Shown here in pieces: positions 48,615 through 62,252 of a DNA stretch of 64,000 bases (position 1 is the stretch's first letter; each line of letters starts with the position of its first letter). Below the pieces are notes generated by a model. It had not been told where the DNA came from. It saw only the letters and a list, made by a program, of their open reading frames with translations, and ran no database searches. The DNA is from Chondrosia reniformis (Eukaryota > Porifera > Demospongiae > Chondrillida > Chondrillidae): contig OX359192.1 in NCBI GenBank assembly GCA_947172415.1, forward strand, positions 2,358,501 through 2,422,500, read 5' to 3'. The position numbers were made by a program, and so were the translations under genes.

Positions 48615-48743
48615 AAGTATCATTTGTCTGAGTTGAACGCGAGAAAACAAATTTACTTGATATTATTCCCTATATTTCAAGGCGTCATCGTGTCACGTGC
48701 TAAATGTATACATTACGTAAGTCCCATTAACAAAAGAAAAAAG

Positions 48744-48814
48744 TGCACTGCCCGGGAGTCGAACCCGGCTCGCAAGAATGGGAATCTTGCATGCTACCGC
48801 TACACCAGCAGTGC
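48744..48814 (-). tRNA. tRNA-Gly (anticodon CCC)
   Basis: 71 nt on the minus strand starting GCACTGCTGGTGTAGCGGT. Acceptor stem GCACTGC/GCAGTGC, D-arm with GGTGTAGCGGTA (A box), anticodon stem CAAGA/TCTTG around loop TTCCCAT, giving anticodon CCC, T-arm with GGTTCGACTCC (B box), discriminator A at 48744. No intron. It lies 130 bp upstream of the PAM start and 180 bp from the CSPG4 stop. Confidence 0.97.
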
Positions 48815-48996
48815 AACATTGTTCTGCAGATGCCATTGAAAAACTTATAAACCATAGAAGTCTTATGCAACTCAGCTATCATTATTGACAAAGAATAATT
48901 TTACAAAATGTACAAAAGAATTTCAATAAAACAGGGTTTGTGTGTAAGTATGCATTAAGAGACAGGGTAGATAATACCGAATGCCGGAATACCTCA

Positions 48997-51900
48997 TTAT
49001 ACCCAATATTCAACATGCTTCAGTTCAGGATAATCAGAACGAAATAGTTTCTTCATGGATGGATCAACTTTAGATGCATTATATTTGAGATTGGTCTTCA
49101 TATTTTTAGCTTTAACCATATATTCTGTACTGCTTTGAGGAAAAACTTTCAAGGGGACATCAAAAGGCTGTTGAAACGTTTCATGGGGACGAGTCGGCAA
49201 AGGCACTGGAACGGGCTCACGTTTATTTTGCCAAGAGGATGCTGAGACACTTTGCATTTCAGTTACGGACATGACACTATTGGTATGCTGACCTCTAGGG
49301 GGTGAGTTTGATTGGCTTACTTCTTTCTCCTGGATGTCTCCATTAGTGATGGACCCCTCAGAGCTAGAGTCACTTTCATGGGAGGATTCGTCGTTTCCTT
49401 TTGGAGACAGGTTGCTCCCATCTCCAGATTCTCTTAACCTCATTTTGGTTCCTTTTTTTAGCTGTCTCCTTTTCAGTTCACGTTGTTTTAGTCTGTAGTA
49501 TCTCACGACTAGGGAGCCACAAACTATACTAACAACAACAAGTACTATAAGAGCGGCCCCAAGAATAGGAATTAGCATATATACAGAAAAATCAACATTA
49601 CTATCTGTGTTAGTAAAGCTGCCAGTAGGCTTCTGAGTCGTTGGACTATGTGGAACAGCTGGAACAGATATCCTAAAAGTGACGGTCAATAAACCTGGCT
49701 GTCCTCCATACTTCAAAGTAACCACAACATCAAAACGTTCAGTTATTGATTGGGCTGTAGATTTCTGATAGCTTGGATCAAGTAAGTACACAATATTGCC
49801 TCTAGCCAGATCATTACCCGAGAATGTAACAAATTCGTTAGTACTGCGTTTAGAGGTTTTAACTAATTTAGTTATAGTACCAAACAATGGCTGGCTAATT
49901 ACTTTAATGTTAATGTTCTCCAAAACATCTCTGTAATTTTCCAGCCCAAAGACTCTAAGGGGAAGCAGTAGGGTAAGATTGCTTTCACTAACAGGAAGAG
50001 CTCCAATTTCTGGAATTGCGAGAGCAGATTCTATTGTAACATTTACTAGCACTGAACTACTCTGGTTCCTGTTGATAATTTTAAGTTCAAAACTATCAGT
50101 GTGGGTTAGAACTGTGTCCTTTGGCTCATAAAGAATACCCATTCCATTCTGATCATCTATCTCGCATTGATAGAATCTTGTTACCTCTTTCATAGTGGTA
50201 TTTCGTTTTATGACACCATTAAGTGGTGCTCTTATAACTTCAAACTCTGTTTCACACCTTACACCATTGGTTTCAGTGTTAAGGACCACTCTGCCCAGAT
50301 GCACTGATCCTAAATCTTGCTTGTACCTTAATGCACCTGATCCTGTGAATGTTAGCACATGAGATTCTACTGAAATAGATACCACAAGAATCTTATAAAA
50401 TTTGCCATCGGTGAAATTGACTTGAAAGGAATCAGCATCTAAAGGAGATGAGTAAAGAAACAGATACGGTAAACCATGTAGTTAAGGTTAGAGAAAACAT
50501 ATAAACTGTAATGTTTGACAAGTTATTATAAGAAGTAAAACATGAAAATGAAGCATCACTGAGGTATTCAATTAGTTAATTAGTAGCATAAAAATGGCAT
50601 CAAATTATAGACTTATTTTCAGTGACAACTTCTTCCATGTTCCCCCCTCAAATATCTTACTGAAATAGTTGTGGTTAGAGTATCATACTAAGTGGCTATT
50701 CATGTACCTAGAGTAGATACTTCATGTATATATGACAATTTGCCCTCATTTATATCCTGTTGAGAAAACTTTATTAGGTTCAGTTGTCCATTCTCTGGGG
50801 GGTGAATAACTGTGAAGGATATTTCACTGGAGCTGTTATCAGCGTCAGTAACTGAAAGGACATCAGGTGCAATATTTACACTGAATCCTTCCACAACTGT
50901 CACATTCAATGTTGATTTAGCATGTACTTCAGGCTGACGATCATTGACAGGAATAATTTGAATATGAAACTGTTCCGCTACACTATACAATATCCTCTTG
51001 TCGTTGCCACTTAGTTTATAGATGTGAACTTGTATCCACAAGCTGTCCGCAAGAGTTTCAGATCCATTATGACGATAGCATGTTTTAAATGGAAATACAG
51101 TAGGTGGCGGATTTTGATGGTAAAAGTATGGGGTCACTGGGAACGACTGATTATCAGGTGATATAAACCTAAATTCTCCTGAGGATAGTGAACTGGAATT
51201 TTTATACCCAATACGTAACTCTTCCAGAGAATAGCTATTGTTCTGTTGCCAAGCTGTATATCGAATGTTACGGGCATCCAGGTTCTTTTCTGTCAGGCAA
51301 ACTGATTGGTTTTCTACAACTACCAGTGGAACGTTAACTGAAAGGTTACTGTTAGGCGTCCGTCTCAAATTGATACCTATCACTAGTGTTTTGATGACTG
51401 CCATTTCTGCATATTGACACCATGCCTGAAATTCCATACTATCATATTCCTCCCATCGATCCATGTCAGTATGATGATAAATGATGCTGCCAGAATTGAT
51501 GTCTTCCTGAGTAAAATTGCCTCCTGTCTGAAGTCTAGATCCATCTTTTAAGAAATGCCCATATTGGAAAGCTGAAACAACAGTATAAACAAAATGTCTA
51601 TCTCTACCATCAGTAGTATATGATAATAGGTTCCGAGTTCCTACAATGCCGAAATCCTCCATGTTAACATGTAGAATATCAGACCTGTTAGAGACAACAA
51701 TATAAAATGGCTTCCCAACAATATTGAGAGTTCCTTCCACAATGTTAGCTCCATCACTAACAATAAAAGGCAAAGTTACATTAAACCAACCTCTATGCAT
51801 ATAATAAACAGTTTTCTGGGAAATATTATACTGAGAAAATGTATATATCGGCAAGTTAGGGTATCCAACCCACGCAAAATGTCCTTTACTCAAATTTTCA

Positions 51901-54900
51901 TTATCCAAATGTGCAAATATGTACATGATCTCTGTACTGAGCGTATCCTTATCCTCTACCACAAACTGCTCAGGATCTAACTGAACTGAGTCTCCATTCC
52001 AAAGTTCCAATGTCAAATTTTGATTCCTTAAAACAGGCCTTTCATCATTCACTGGAATTATAAATATATTCAAAGTTTTCAAATTGCTGGTCGAACCATT
52101 TGAGGTTACTTGAAAGTGTATACTGTCTTCTACAGTATCACTGCCATCGTGTACATACACAATACCAGGATTATTGCTACTTTGGAGATCAGAAAGGCTG
52201 AAAGAGGATCCAACTGCAGTACCCGTCCCCACGTAAACCAGCCTCCCATGATGAGGCCCCTCCCTTATAGCCACAGTAGCCGGCAGACCAAGATAAGCTG
52301 GATGGCTGACAGTAATGTGGTCTTCTTCAATGCGAGCCAAAAGATTCTCCTCGACAATAATGGGACGAACCACGATAGGAAGTGAAACCGGTAAGATTAA
52401 AATGTACAGCACTATTGCAGGGGCTTGATTTACACCATCGCTTGGCAAAAGCGTTATGTTATCCTTCCAACTGGCATCTACTTCTTCATTCAGATAAAAT
52501 ATCACATTTTCATTAACCTCCTCCTGAGAAAAACTGTTCTTCTCCCTAAAAAAGAGAAAACTTAAAAATCTTATACATTAAGCACAAATGCTATTACTTA
52601 TGCCACATATTAGCCCACAGGCTGTTACTTATGCCACAAATTAGCCCATAGGCTGTTAATAATACACTTATTAATGACTAATCACCTGGTTTACAAAAGT
52701 ATTAAAAAAGCTGAAGTGGAAACATGAGGTATGCAATCCTATGAAAATCATAAACAACTCAGTAGCAGTATTAATGGCTAAAGCCACCAGTGCAGGGAGA
52801 GATTCTCAGGAGTTGTTGTTTGCTTTAAAGTCTCTCTTGAGAATATATACAGCCAGAAACTACCATCAGTAGTGGCAAAACATTACTGAATTCTGAAGTG
52901 ATCAGCTTTGTGGAGAACTTCCAAATAAAATGTATGGGTGTCAGTATGGCCAAAGAACTAAACTGACTATTTAATTGAATAAAATAAAGAATTTAAATTA
53001 CACACTGTAAGAAAGCACCTTATATAGAGTTCCTATTTTACACGAAGAAACCGAATAAATCTCAAAATAGTGGAGTTTGAAGCAACTTTCGGTACCAGAC
53101 TTAGAATACAGCTAGTGGTCATCATTGTGAGAAATTAGGGTACACATACATATATTAAATTCATACTGATAATAAAATTGTAATTGAGAATAGCCAAGAG
53201 GTCAAATTTGCAATCAAATAAAATAAACATCCTTAACAAGAAACCAGGTGCCTACCTGTCTTGGGAACGTCTATCTCTAATGGACCCAAAATATGGTCCA
53301 TTAACCACACTAAACTCAACATCCTGGGGGCTTTGTTCTGAGTCTACAGCATGTAGAGTGCTCCGTCTGAGGTATACTCTGCCATACAGCATAACTTGAG
53401 CTTCAGAAATGGTATCTACGAGAGGTGGAGTGTCATCTACTGGCTGCACATGTATTTCATAGGTTAGATTTAGCTGTGAAAAGCTTCGAACAGTCACAGA
53501 AAACTGAAATTCATCCATCAGCGTGTCTGATCCATCATGATAGTAAGCTACTTGATGATTAGCAATGTCAGCCATGGTGAAACTGTCTGAATGGTTTCCT
53601 CTTACTTGAAGGACGCCATGTATCGGATTCCTATTCACTTGAAAGACATGCTCACTGATATTTACATCTTCATTTCCTTGTACAGTTGAAGACAATCTTG
53701 CCTGAGTAATGATGGCACTACCTCCTTCCTCAACGTTTAATCCACTCTCATATAACACCTTTATGATGAATCGGTTAATGGTGATGGTCAAAATTCCAGA
53801 GATTTTCCAAACACCATCAGAAATCTATGAATCAAACACACACAATGACACACACATAGGCAAATTAACCAACTACAAGAGTAGTTGGATAAAATAGGGC
53901 AACTTTAAGATCTAAAGTCGATTTTAAAGCATTGATATCATCATCATTAAACTTCCATCATATGCCTGACTTATGAGTCCTAATAAGGACGAAACAGCTG
54001 TCTATGGCTCGACCATCTTTTTGAGTGTCTAGAGGGAGACTTTGGTTCCCATCAAGTGAACTTTGGTTCCACCCATTTGCTCATTGCGCTCCTTAGGGGA
54101 CATGAGTGGGCGGGGTAATATCCAGAGTTTAATGATGATAATAAAAGAGTAGTTGCTAACGTATAACACAAAAACTAGATAATAGAACAGGAAACTTATA
54201 AAACATATTAGTGTACAACATATACGCTATCACATGATATATTTGCCCTCTGCTCTTTGGCTTAGTAAAACAATTAAGTTATCTCATCTCGTTTGTTTTG
54301 ATTAAGTATCAAAAATTATGTGATTATATATTTACAAAGCCTGATACTCCAGTAAGCCATCTAATGCAGCCAAGCAAATAGCATAGGTCATATAGGTGGC
54401 TACATCAGGCAGGCTACCCTGTAAATAATATTCTCCTACATATAGTTTGGGATAGACTATATAACTTACATCAAATAAAAAGTGCTCAACGATGTACCCA
54501 GTGGAGTAATAAGGGCAAGAACTGCTTCTATTATGATGGTACCACAGCCTACCAGAAAAAATGTCTGCCTGTAAGAAAGTAGAAACGGGTACACCTGGCT
54601 TCTCCTTGAAGAACAGATAGCCACAGCGTGTAAATTCGAGTTGTGAATTAAGGGTGTAATTCAAAAGTTCATCTGGGTCATCTAAGTCTTCATCGTGATA
54701 AGCCAAAACCTCGCCATTGATCACTACTTCTTCTCCTTCCCATATATTTAAATCAATCTTCCTCCATTGAACTGGACGATTATCATTTCTTAGAATAATG
54801 GTGATATTGACCACACCTGATGACCACTCCCATTCTGAAATGTTAGGATACATGTTCAAAGTGATCGGATCAGTGACATTTGAGCAGACTTCAAATTCAA

Positions 54901-57900
54901 ATGAATCGTACCTATGTTCACTATCATCATGCTGGTACACCAGCAGCCCCGCAGTGATGTCACTCGGAGTTATAAAGAGAGATCTCGTATCTAACCTCTT
55001 ACTGTCAAACAGAAGCTGGCCCTTCAATGGTAGTTCTGTGATCGTGATAAATGCGCTAAAGCCTGGTGGAGTGTAAACCTGAAAATGGTCTGGCATAATG
55101 ACATGGGATTCACCCTCAGGTACAGAGAAACCGGTATTTACTATCTTAACAGATGTGAGAAAATTTTCAATCTCAACTCGTACAGGAGGGAGCGTGAAGT
55201 AGAGATTCTTCAATTTAAATGTGAAAAAGTCTCTTCTGGTGGGATTCTCTGCCTGGTGTATGTAGGCAATGTGATTGTTGTTTACATCCAGTTGTGTAAA
55301 TGAAGTAACAGGATGGTTTCCCATAGTCCGATTCACAACCTGGCCATACTGTGGCCCTATAGTAATAACATATTCCAAATCCTCCAAATAAAGCCCTCCT
55401 CGAGTGTCAGTAGCTTCCAAAAGACCACTGGAGATGTGCACAGTTCCATTAACAGGTACTCGTAGTGTGTTTACAGGCTTGGTGAGCAAAGGCTTTGGTA
55501 CTGGATCTATACATATAGGCACATCCACCAGTGCTGTGGTTGAGCCTAACTCAAAGTTAAGTGTGAAGCCATCTCTAAATATCTGAGCAGTGCGATTTGT
55601 AGACTTGTAGTAAAAGGCCCCCTCGTCAACTAAACGCATCTCAAATCTGTCACCATTTCTCAATTCCCTTGCATCTACTAGGAGGCTGCCATAACTGGGA
55701 AGTTCAGTTACCGTTATTAATATATCGGGCTTTCGTTCTGGATCATTTGTTTTTATCACAAAGGAATCTTCTTGAAATCGATAACCAACCTGCTTAACAG
55801 CGTCAATAAAGTAAGGACAACTTATGCCCCCACTGGCAGACAAGGACACATTAAGTGTCGGAGGGATTGCCTTCACCTTGATCTCCTACACACACATAAA
55901 TCAACATGTAATAACCTAGAAATCAACATGTAATCTTTATAACTATTCATAGAGATCAGTCTCTGTATTTGCAGGCTCAGCATGTGTACAAATGTGGGGA
56001 TTAGGGTCATAATTCTATATTTGAAAAGTAAAAACTCAAATACAACTGATTCACAGGACAGAAAAAATGTGATCAGTATGATGTCAGGACAGCAAGGCTG
56101 ACTTGATAGTGGTATATGTATAAATGTTTATGTGTGTATGGACACCACAAGACAGGGTTGGTAAGCATTTGTATTCTCACTTTTTTAAACAAGTGTACGC
56201 CATCACTGATAGTTAAAATGTACACACGTTCCAATACATCTCCAAACTTGTGCAAAAAGATCACACTTCCATTCAAAACCTGAGCCATGGTAAACGTAGT
56301 TATCACTTGAGTAGTATTGTATGTCAGTGCAAAATACCCGTTGTCGAATCTTGTTCTTTCCACCTGAATATTAATGTCATCACCTGGTCTATCCTCATCA
56401 GTTATATTGAGGACACTGGTATCAATAATCTGGAATTTACCTTCCAAAGGTGATATGTCATTCACTGCATTCACCACTGGCTCATGATTATTCACAGGAG
56501 ATATAGAAATGGATAGTGTACCTCCTATCATATTAGGTGGATGAATTCTTAATTCAGTTCTCTCAACCGTGGTTGCTTCAACATGAAAATGGATGACGTC
56601 ACTATGTTCCTCGCTTCCATCATGTTGGTAGAGAAGGCTGTTGGATTGAAGGTCTTTTAAAGTAAAAGTGCCACTTAAGAGAGACTGGCTATTTAGCATC
56701 AAAACACCATAGGCTGGTGGGACTGTTATAGTGAAGTTAATACCCAATGAATGTAAGCCATCACGTTCTTGAAGCCACTGCATCAGTGAGTACGGCAGGA
56801 GGGAAAGCTACATCAAGAAGAAGAAGAATAAACAGGTAATAAACATGCTAGAAAACATTTGCAGTTGAAGTGTGGTCAGACAGATGGGATCCACAAAGTA
56901 AACAATGGTGGTTACTTCATGACCACAAGATGGCTGTAAACCACAAGTGTTTTAAAATAAATTACACAGTAACATTTAACAAGCCACAACTACATCTCAC
57001 AAACCACAGTACGCACATTGGTGAGTACACATAAACCCATATTTACAAAATGGTTATAATTAGGTCTATTAATTAGAAGAAAGACTTCTAAAAATAGTAA
57101 CTTTAATAGACTTAAATGTAAATTCTTCAGTATAAAGTACCTCAGACAAATGTGTACTTACATTGAGATTATGCTCGGTAATGAAAGAAGAATCTCCTTC
57201 TTGCACATTAATGGTTGCGATGCTCAAGTCAAATTGGGTGTCCTTTAAAGAATCAAGAGGAATGGATTTGACACAAAATAATATATCTGACCCTTGAACC
57301 TCATAACTGTGAACACTTAGGTTGAAATAGTCAAATGATGTAGAGTTTCCAAGAGTTTCTTCATGAATATACCTAACTCTTCTCATTCTGGTATCATGAC
57401 GAGTAAATGAGTCTCCAACAGAAAGACCCATCCAGTTGTATTCCACTCCATCGGCACTTGTGAACAGCTGGAGGGAGCCATACAATGGTTCAGAAGTGAG
57501 AGTAATAACCACAAGCGGCTTCTGGTCTTCAAAGGTTGTTGTTATATTAAAATTATTTGGCTCTATAAAGCCAAACGATTGCTCTATTACACTTAGGCAA
57601 TTTGCAGTAGTACTGTGTATAGCTCCTTCATAGGGACTTACATAAAAGCGATGATAGCGAAATATGAAGTTATCAGTAAAGCTCATTAGAAAGAAAAACT
57701 CTTCATTTTGTTCCCGTTTAAAATGTTGAAATGATACATTGCCATCAAATAACTGGCTTTGCCTAAACATTGTGATTGATTTACCAGGAACTTCCGTCAA
57801 CTCAAACTGGCCCTGACCAATAGCTCCAGCTAACTCAAATCTGAGAGATATTGGGTCGCTATCTGGGTCATCCACACTAATAATACTCGGGAGAATAACC

Positions 57901-60068
57901 CTTCGAGTCCCTGCAGCGAGAAAGAGTTTACTTTTTTCTACTATAAAGGGAGCATCATTTTGTGGACTTATAACTATTGGTATTGTAAAGTTTCTTCTAA
58001 CAATGGTGACATTGCTGCAAGTTACACTGAAAGACAATTTCATGGAATCCATGGTTGTTTCTGAACCATCATGGATATAGTCAACTGACTGCTCTGTTAG
58101 ATCACGATAGCTGAATGTCGTAATGGTGTTCCCATCCACCTCCATATGGCCATGCTGAGGAGGTAAAATTATGGTAACTTGGCCATTTTCATGTAAAAGA
58201 GGTTCCAATTTGGCCCAAGTTTCATAGTCTTCATTGATGATATATAGAACAAATATATTTGGTTGCATCACAACTGGACTTCCTTCTGAAACTTGTAGAA
58301 TCTTTGGAATCACTTGTATATATCTCCACGTTACATTAAACTGACGGAATGTACAGTTTGGAGGCATAAAAGGTTCTCTGTTACCAAAAAAAGAACACGT
58401 GACATTACTCTCTTCCACACAACAGCCCCTCCTTACATCACTTATACTGAGCATGGATGAACGCCCTGGTGTTAAGTCTATTTCATTTCCAAACATTCTA
58501 AAGTGCAAAATGCACCCAAAGAAACCAGTTGTGGTTGGTAAATCATGATAATAGCCGAGGATATCGTCTGAAAGCCCACCAATGTATATCTGGTCAAATA
58601 CCTCAGGGGAAAACCCTCGTCCAAGTGAAGTTAATGAGCTGGTACTAGTTGTGTTTGTTAGTGTTGTGTAATTCGTGGCTGCTAGTTCCAGAGTTGAACT
58701 GTTAAGTGAAACAGAGAGTCCAGATCGCATTGAAACAGCAGTCTGCAATCTTTGGTGAACATAAAATAGTGTTTTGCCATTGAATCTTATTTCAGAGATA
58801 ATGTCACCGTCTTTGAAGAACACGGCAAAGTATCTCGAGATGTCGGATGAATGTGACAACATGTAGAGCAGGTTACTCTGTATCCCTGGTGCTCTGTTAA
58901 ACACCAGTTCCAACTGCAGCATAGACTCATTGACAGAGAAAGGAAGGTGTATAAAGGATCTCCCAGTAAAGGTTACTGCAAAATATGAAAAAAAGGCATT
59001 TACAAGTGACCACAAGTAATCAGATCCAGGACATCATGAATACTATTATGTGTTGTTAGCAAGTAAAAACTGTTGTAGACTACATAACCAGAACTGTATG
59101 TGAATACCACACTAACATACAACACTAACATACAACACTGTAAAGCTCCCATTTACCTGTCATATGATATACAAAAATTCATGCAGCAGACATTTTGTGC
59201 ATATATGAACATTACGTAGATTAAGTGAATTACACAACTAAATTAGATTTACCCTAGAGATACTTGAACTATGTCTACACACGTCTGTACAAACTTGTAA
59301 TCTTTATGTGATTCTCCCAAAGGCAATCAATTTTACATTTGATATGTACGTACATGTACGTACATTGTGCTGTTCAAGGGTTCAAACGTCTTATAAAACT
59401 AGTTATTTTAAGAACATTATCCACCCTACTCCTACACAATTCAAATGGCCCTATAGACTACAGAGAACATACACAATAGGTAGTCACTTGAAAAGTCAAA
59501 CAAGTACGTAGGTTTTACATAAGCTACCAAAGTACAATAAGTCACTTATAGGACATATGGTCATATGTCCGTGTACTTATAGGGAAGGAGGTCACTATCG
59601 TGACAGTTTAGCCCAAGATGGACGATGGACTTGAGGTTGAAAAGTATGAATGATAAAATCCATATTACGGTAGTTCAGTGTCTCTTTCTATGTACTAAGA
59701 CCACACACAGTACAAACGTGTATTATAGCTTATATACAGTTGCCTTTCTACCAAATGCTATGAAACTTGTCCAATAGTACAAGTAACTTTGCACCAGCTA
59801 AAAATTTAAATACATGTAGTTGCTAAGCAGAAAGTAGGGGACTCTAGTAGGGCCTGAAGGTGACTTTAAAGATTAATTGTGATCATTTGACACTGTACTA
59901 GGGGATTACTATTACAGTCTACGGTAAAACATAGATTAGGCTTATAGTTTCCACTGAAAGGTTAACTCGATAATGGTACGCCCTAACTTCAAACTCACCT
60001 CCTTCATATGTAGCTTCGGAGCAATACAAAACCAAACTAAACAGCCACAGAAAGATACTAATGGTCAT
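48997..60068 (-). CDS. cspg4: Chondroitin sulfate proteoglycan 4 / NG2-like transmembrane protein
   Basis: Large single-pass cell-surface protein, 2591 aa deduced. Seven exons: 59999-60068, 57162-58975, 56181-56807, 54470-55885, 53256-53824, 50708-52545, 48997-50438; all phases agree. Signal peptide MTISIFLWLFSLVLYCSEA (ATG 60068 chosen; an in-frame ATG at 60116 is possible). A laminin-G domain follows (GRSFIHLPFSVNES, IYIGGLSDDI, GFFGCILHFRMFG). The ectodomain is a series of CSPG repeats, marked by YIHDGSETTMDS, YQHDGSEEHSDV, YYHDGSDTLMDEF, YVHDGSDTVEDS and YRHNGSETLADS, with many N-glycosylation sites. Membrane segment near residues 2397-2422 (YMLIPILGAALIVLVVVSI), then a cytosolic tail of about 170 residues. 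The extreme C-terminus EYWV closely matches the QYWV PDZ ligand of vertebrate NG2. No coding disruptions. Confidence 0.93.
53957..54130 (+). repeat. Retroelement relic with hammerhead-like core in a CSPG4 intron
   Basis: CTTATGAGTCCTAATAAGG then ACGAAACAGCTGTC (53980-54002): compared with CTGATGAG, stem II GTCC/GGAC, GAAAC, loop AGCT, GTC, only one core base (G5 to T) is off, and GCC/GGC can pair as part of stem I. Followed by TTTTTGAGTGTCTAGAG, as in the relic at 480-630, and by TTTGCTCATTGCGCTCC with GACATGAGTGGGC, a sequence also seen at 19678-19735 and 44786-44840 next to PAM exon 7. Confidence 0.5.
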
Positions 60069-60350
60069 TACTTTCTGCCTTTTCTTAGACTGGAATGATA
60101 ACAATCGATTGTACACTAAATAGATTGTATCTGGTAGAGAGAAAACTTTATGGTACCGGCTGGACCATGGAAATAGACGACATTCAGGACGTCAAACCCT
60201 CTTTATACAACGCGGATCACCACGAAGGAGGGAGTCATAGCTTCTTACGCAATTACGTACATTCCACGGTAAAAGTTAATTGTACGTGCTTTACAATGAC
60301 GTAATAAATCAACACAATAATAACCCTATAAGATATTCAATAATTTCCAG

Positions 60351-61996
60351 CTATGCTTTCTTTAACTTCAAATTTTCATATTTGGAGTGACTCTGGTACC
60401 ATACGAAGAAGGGTATAGCAATACTTGGGGCAATCATCACTGAAAATATCAACCAATCAAACTACATAATGGAATTAGAATGTGTCCATCATAACAATAT
60501 ATTGCAAACAATGTGAATACATCTAAGACTACAAAGGGATAGTCATGGGGTATGAAGTAGTGTAAATGATTGGTAGAATGAGACCATCTAGGATTACTTG
60601 TACTCTACTTAGCGCAGAGGACAGTAGGCATATAGGATCAGACTATAGAGCATGTCCATCTAATACCAGACTGATGTGATAAACATGTAATACAAGTGTC
60701 ATTGCCCTTTAATCAGTAGCAATAATGTCAGAACACTCACCACATGGGACTCATGTTTTCTAGCATATTCCGGATAAGAGGATATTACCGAGTAACCAGG
60801 AGCACTGGAATAGGACTCCTAAAAACAGACAGGGTTGGAGGTAACACAGGGAGGAATGATAGCTTCAAACAGACAGGGTTGGAGGTAACACAGGGAGGAA
60901 TGATAGCTTCAACCAGACAGGGTTGGAGGTAACACAGGGAGGAATGATAGCTTCAAACAGACAGGGTTGGAGGTAACACAGGGAGGAATGATAGCTTCAA
61001 ACAGACAGGGTTGGAGGTAACACAGGGAGGAATGATAGCTTCAAACAGACAAGGAGAGTGATTGAGGAAAGGCCATGCCTGTATGCAGGGTTTCGAACCC
61101 CCCCATTCACCTAGTCTGATGAAATCCAATCCTAAACTTATGCAATACTTACTCCAGTAAGTATTGCATAAGTTTAGGGTTTGATTTCATCAGACTACCG
61201 TTTGCCTAGGAGTCCTGAGTAGCAACTTATCATTAAACTGATAGCCTTAGCTGCTAGCTTCTCTTGCACAAGCCAGAAATTGGGGGGCGGCGTGCAAAAC
61301 ACTTCATGCATGGCGAATGAGAAAACATCACATGCTACATGTTAATCTATATGATGAGTTCCACTTTGAGAACAGAACCCCCCCCTCCAGTCTTGGAGCT
61401 GCATACGGGCTTGAAAGGCATTCATATGTACATAGACTCACAACTTTAGTGCCTTCTGAGTCAGCAATATAGCTAATCCTGGCATAAGATATGTTGTAAA
61501 CTCCGTGGATAATGGGCCTCAGCACAACGGCATGGGTGACATTACTTTGGGCAGGAATTCTATCCCACCTCACGTAGTAGCGACCAGACACGTGATCAAA
61601 GTGCTCGGCGGGAAAAGAGGCATCAGACAGCTCAACTGATGTCGCAGCTCTAAGGTGAAAATAGAAGAAAAGGTTACAAATCGCTAAAACCTCTAGTATT
61701 CATCGCTACGGATGACAAGTGACATGAATATTTGTCGCTACAAGGGATCGATAAAGACTCACACATCACCAATGTTATGTAGGGTGTACAAAAAAGTCAT
61801 GTCTTTTCCTTGGGCAAGTTGCTCATTCAGAATGGCCTTTGAGACAAGTAATCTAGCTCTTTCATCTCCAGCGACAACAGAAAACACAATAAATAGGCAT
61901 AATCCATAGAATAAATTCTACATATAATGAAATTCATAAAGAGTATTTATTCAAAAGGCTCTCTTTCGCTGATGCGCTTACTTTTGACGACGCCAT
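60351..61996 (-). CDS. ssr2: Translocon-associated protein subunit beta (TRAP-beta)
   Basis: ER-membrane subunit of the TRAP complex next to the Sec61 channel, assisting secretory protein translocation. Five exons: 61982-61996, 61763-61917, 61442-61649, 60741-60818, 60351-60461; phases agree, 188 aa (human about 183). Signal peptide from MASSK plus NLFYGLCLFIVFSVVAG. The lumenal domain includes ARLLVSKAILNEQL, HNIGD, SFPAEHFDHVSGRYYVRWDR and NVTHAVVLRP (N-glycosylation site). Membrane segment in FSVMIAPSIAIPFFVWY and a short basic tail (YENLKLKKA). The first coding exon is only 15 bp. Stop 283 bp from the CSPG4 start. Confidence 0.94.
60822..61052. repeat. 44-bp minisatellite in SSR2 intron 3, about 5 copies
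   Basis: Unit ACAGACAGGGTTGGAGGTAA followed by CACAGGGAGGAATGATAGC and TTCAA, very homogeneous, starting 4 bp from the acceptor of the 60741-60818 exon. Confidence 0.88.
61113..61196. repeat. Hairpin repeat in SSR2 intron 3
   Basis: Arms of about 40 bp: AGTCTGATGAAATCCAATCC at the left and TTGATTTCATCAGACT at the right, with TAAGTATTGCATAAGTTTAG mirrored across a loop of a few bases. Just left is GGTTTCGAACCCCC, a possible tRNA-type B-box remnant. Confidence 0.7.
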
Positions 61997-62252
61997 TTTC
62001 GACAACCAAAAACACGTGGGGCAAAAAGTTTATATTTCCGCTTCCGATTACAGGTTAGGAAGCATATGTTAGTTCGTCCTGTAGCAACACTGCCACCTAC
62101 ACAGATGGTATTACGAGTTCATCATACATTTTGCATTCATACTACACGATGTCCATCCTGAAAATCAGTTACACTCATCAATCTGCGTAGAATTTTGAAA
62201 TCATTAATTGAATTGATCTTTATAATAATTATACTATGTACAATAAAAAATG

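Noticed and set aside
48624-48839. 71-codon plus frame
   Set aside because: Runs antisense through the tRNA-Gly gene; spurious.
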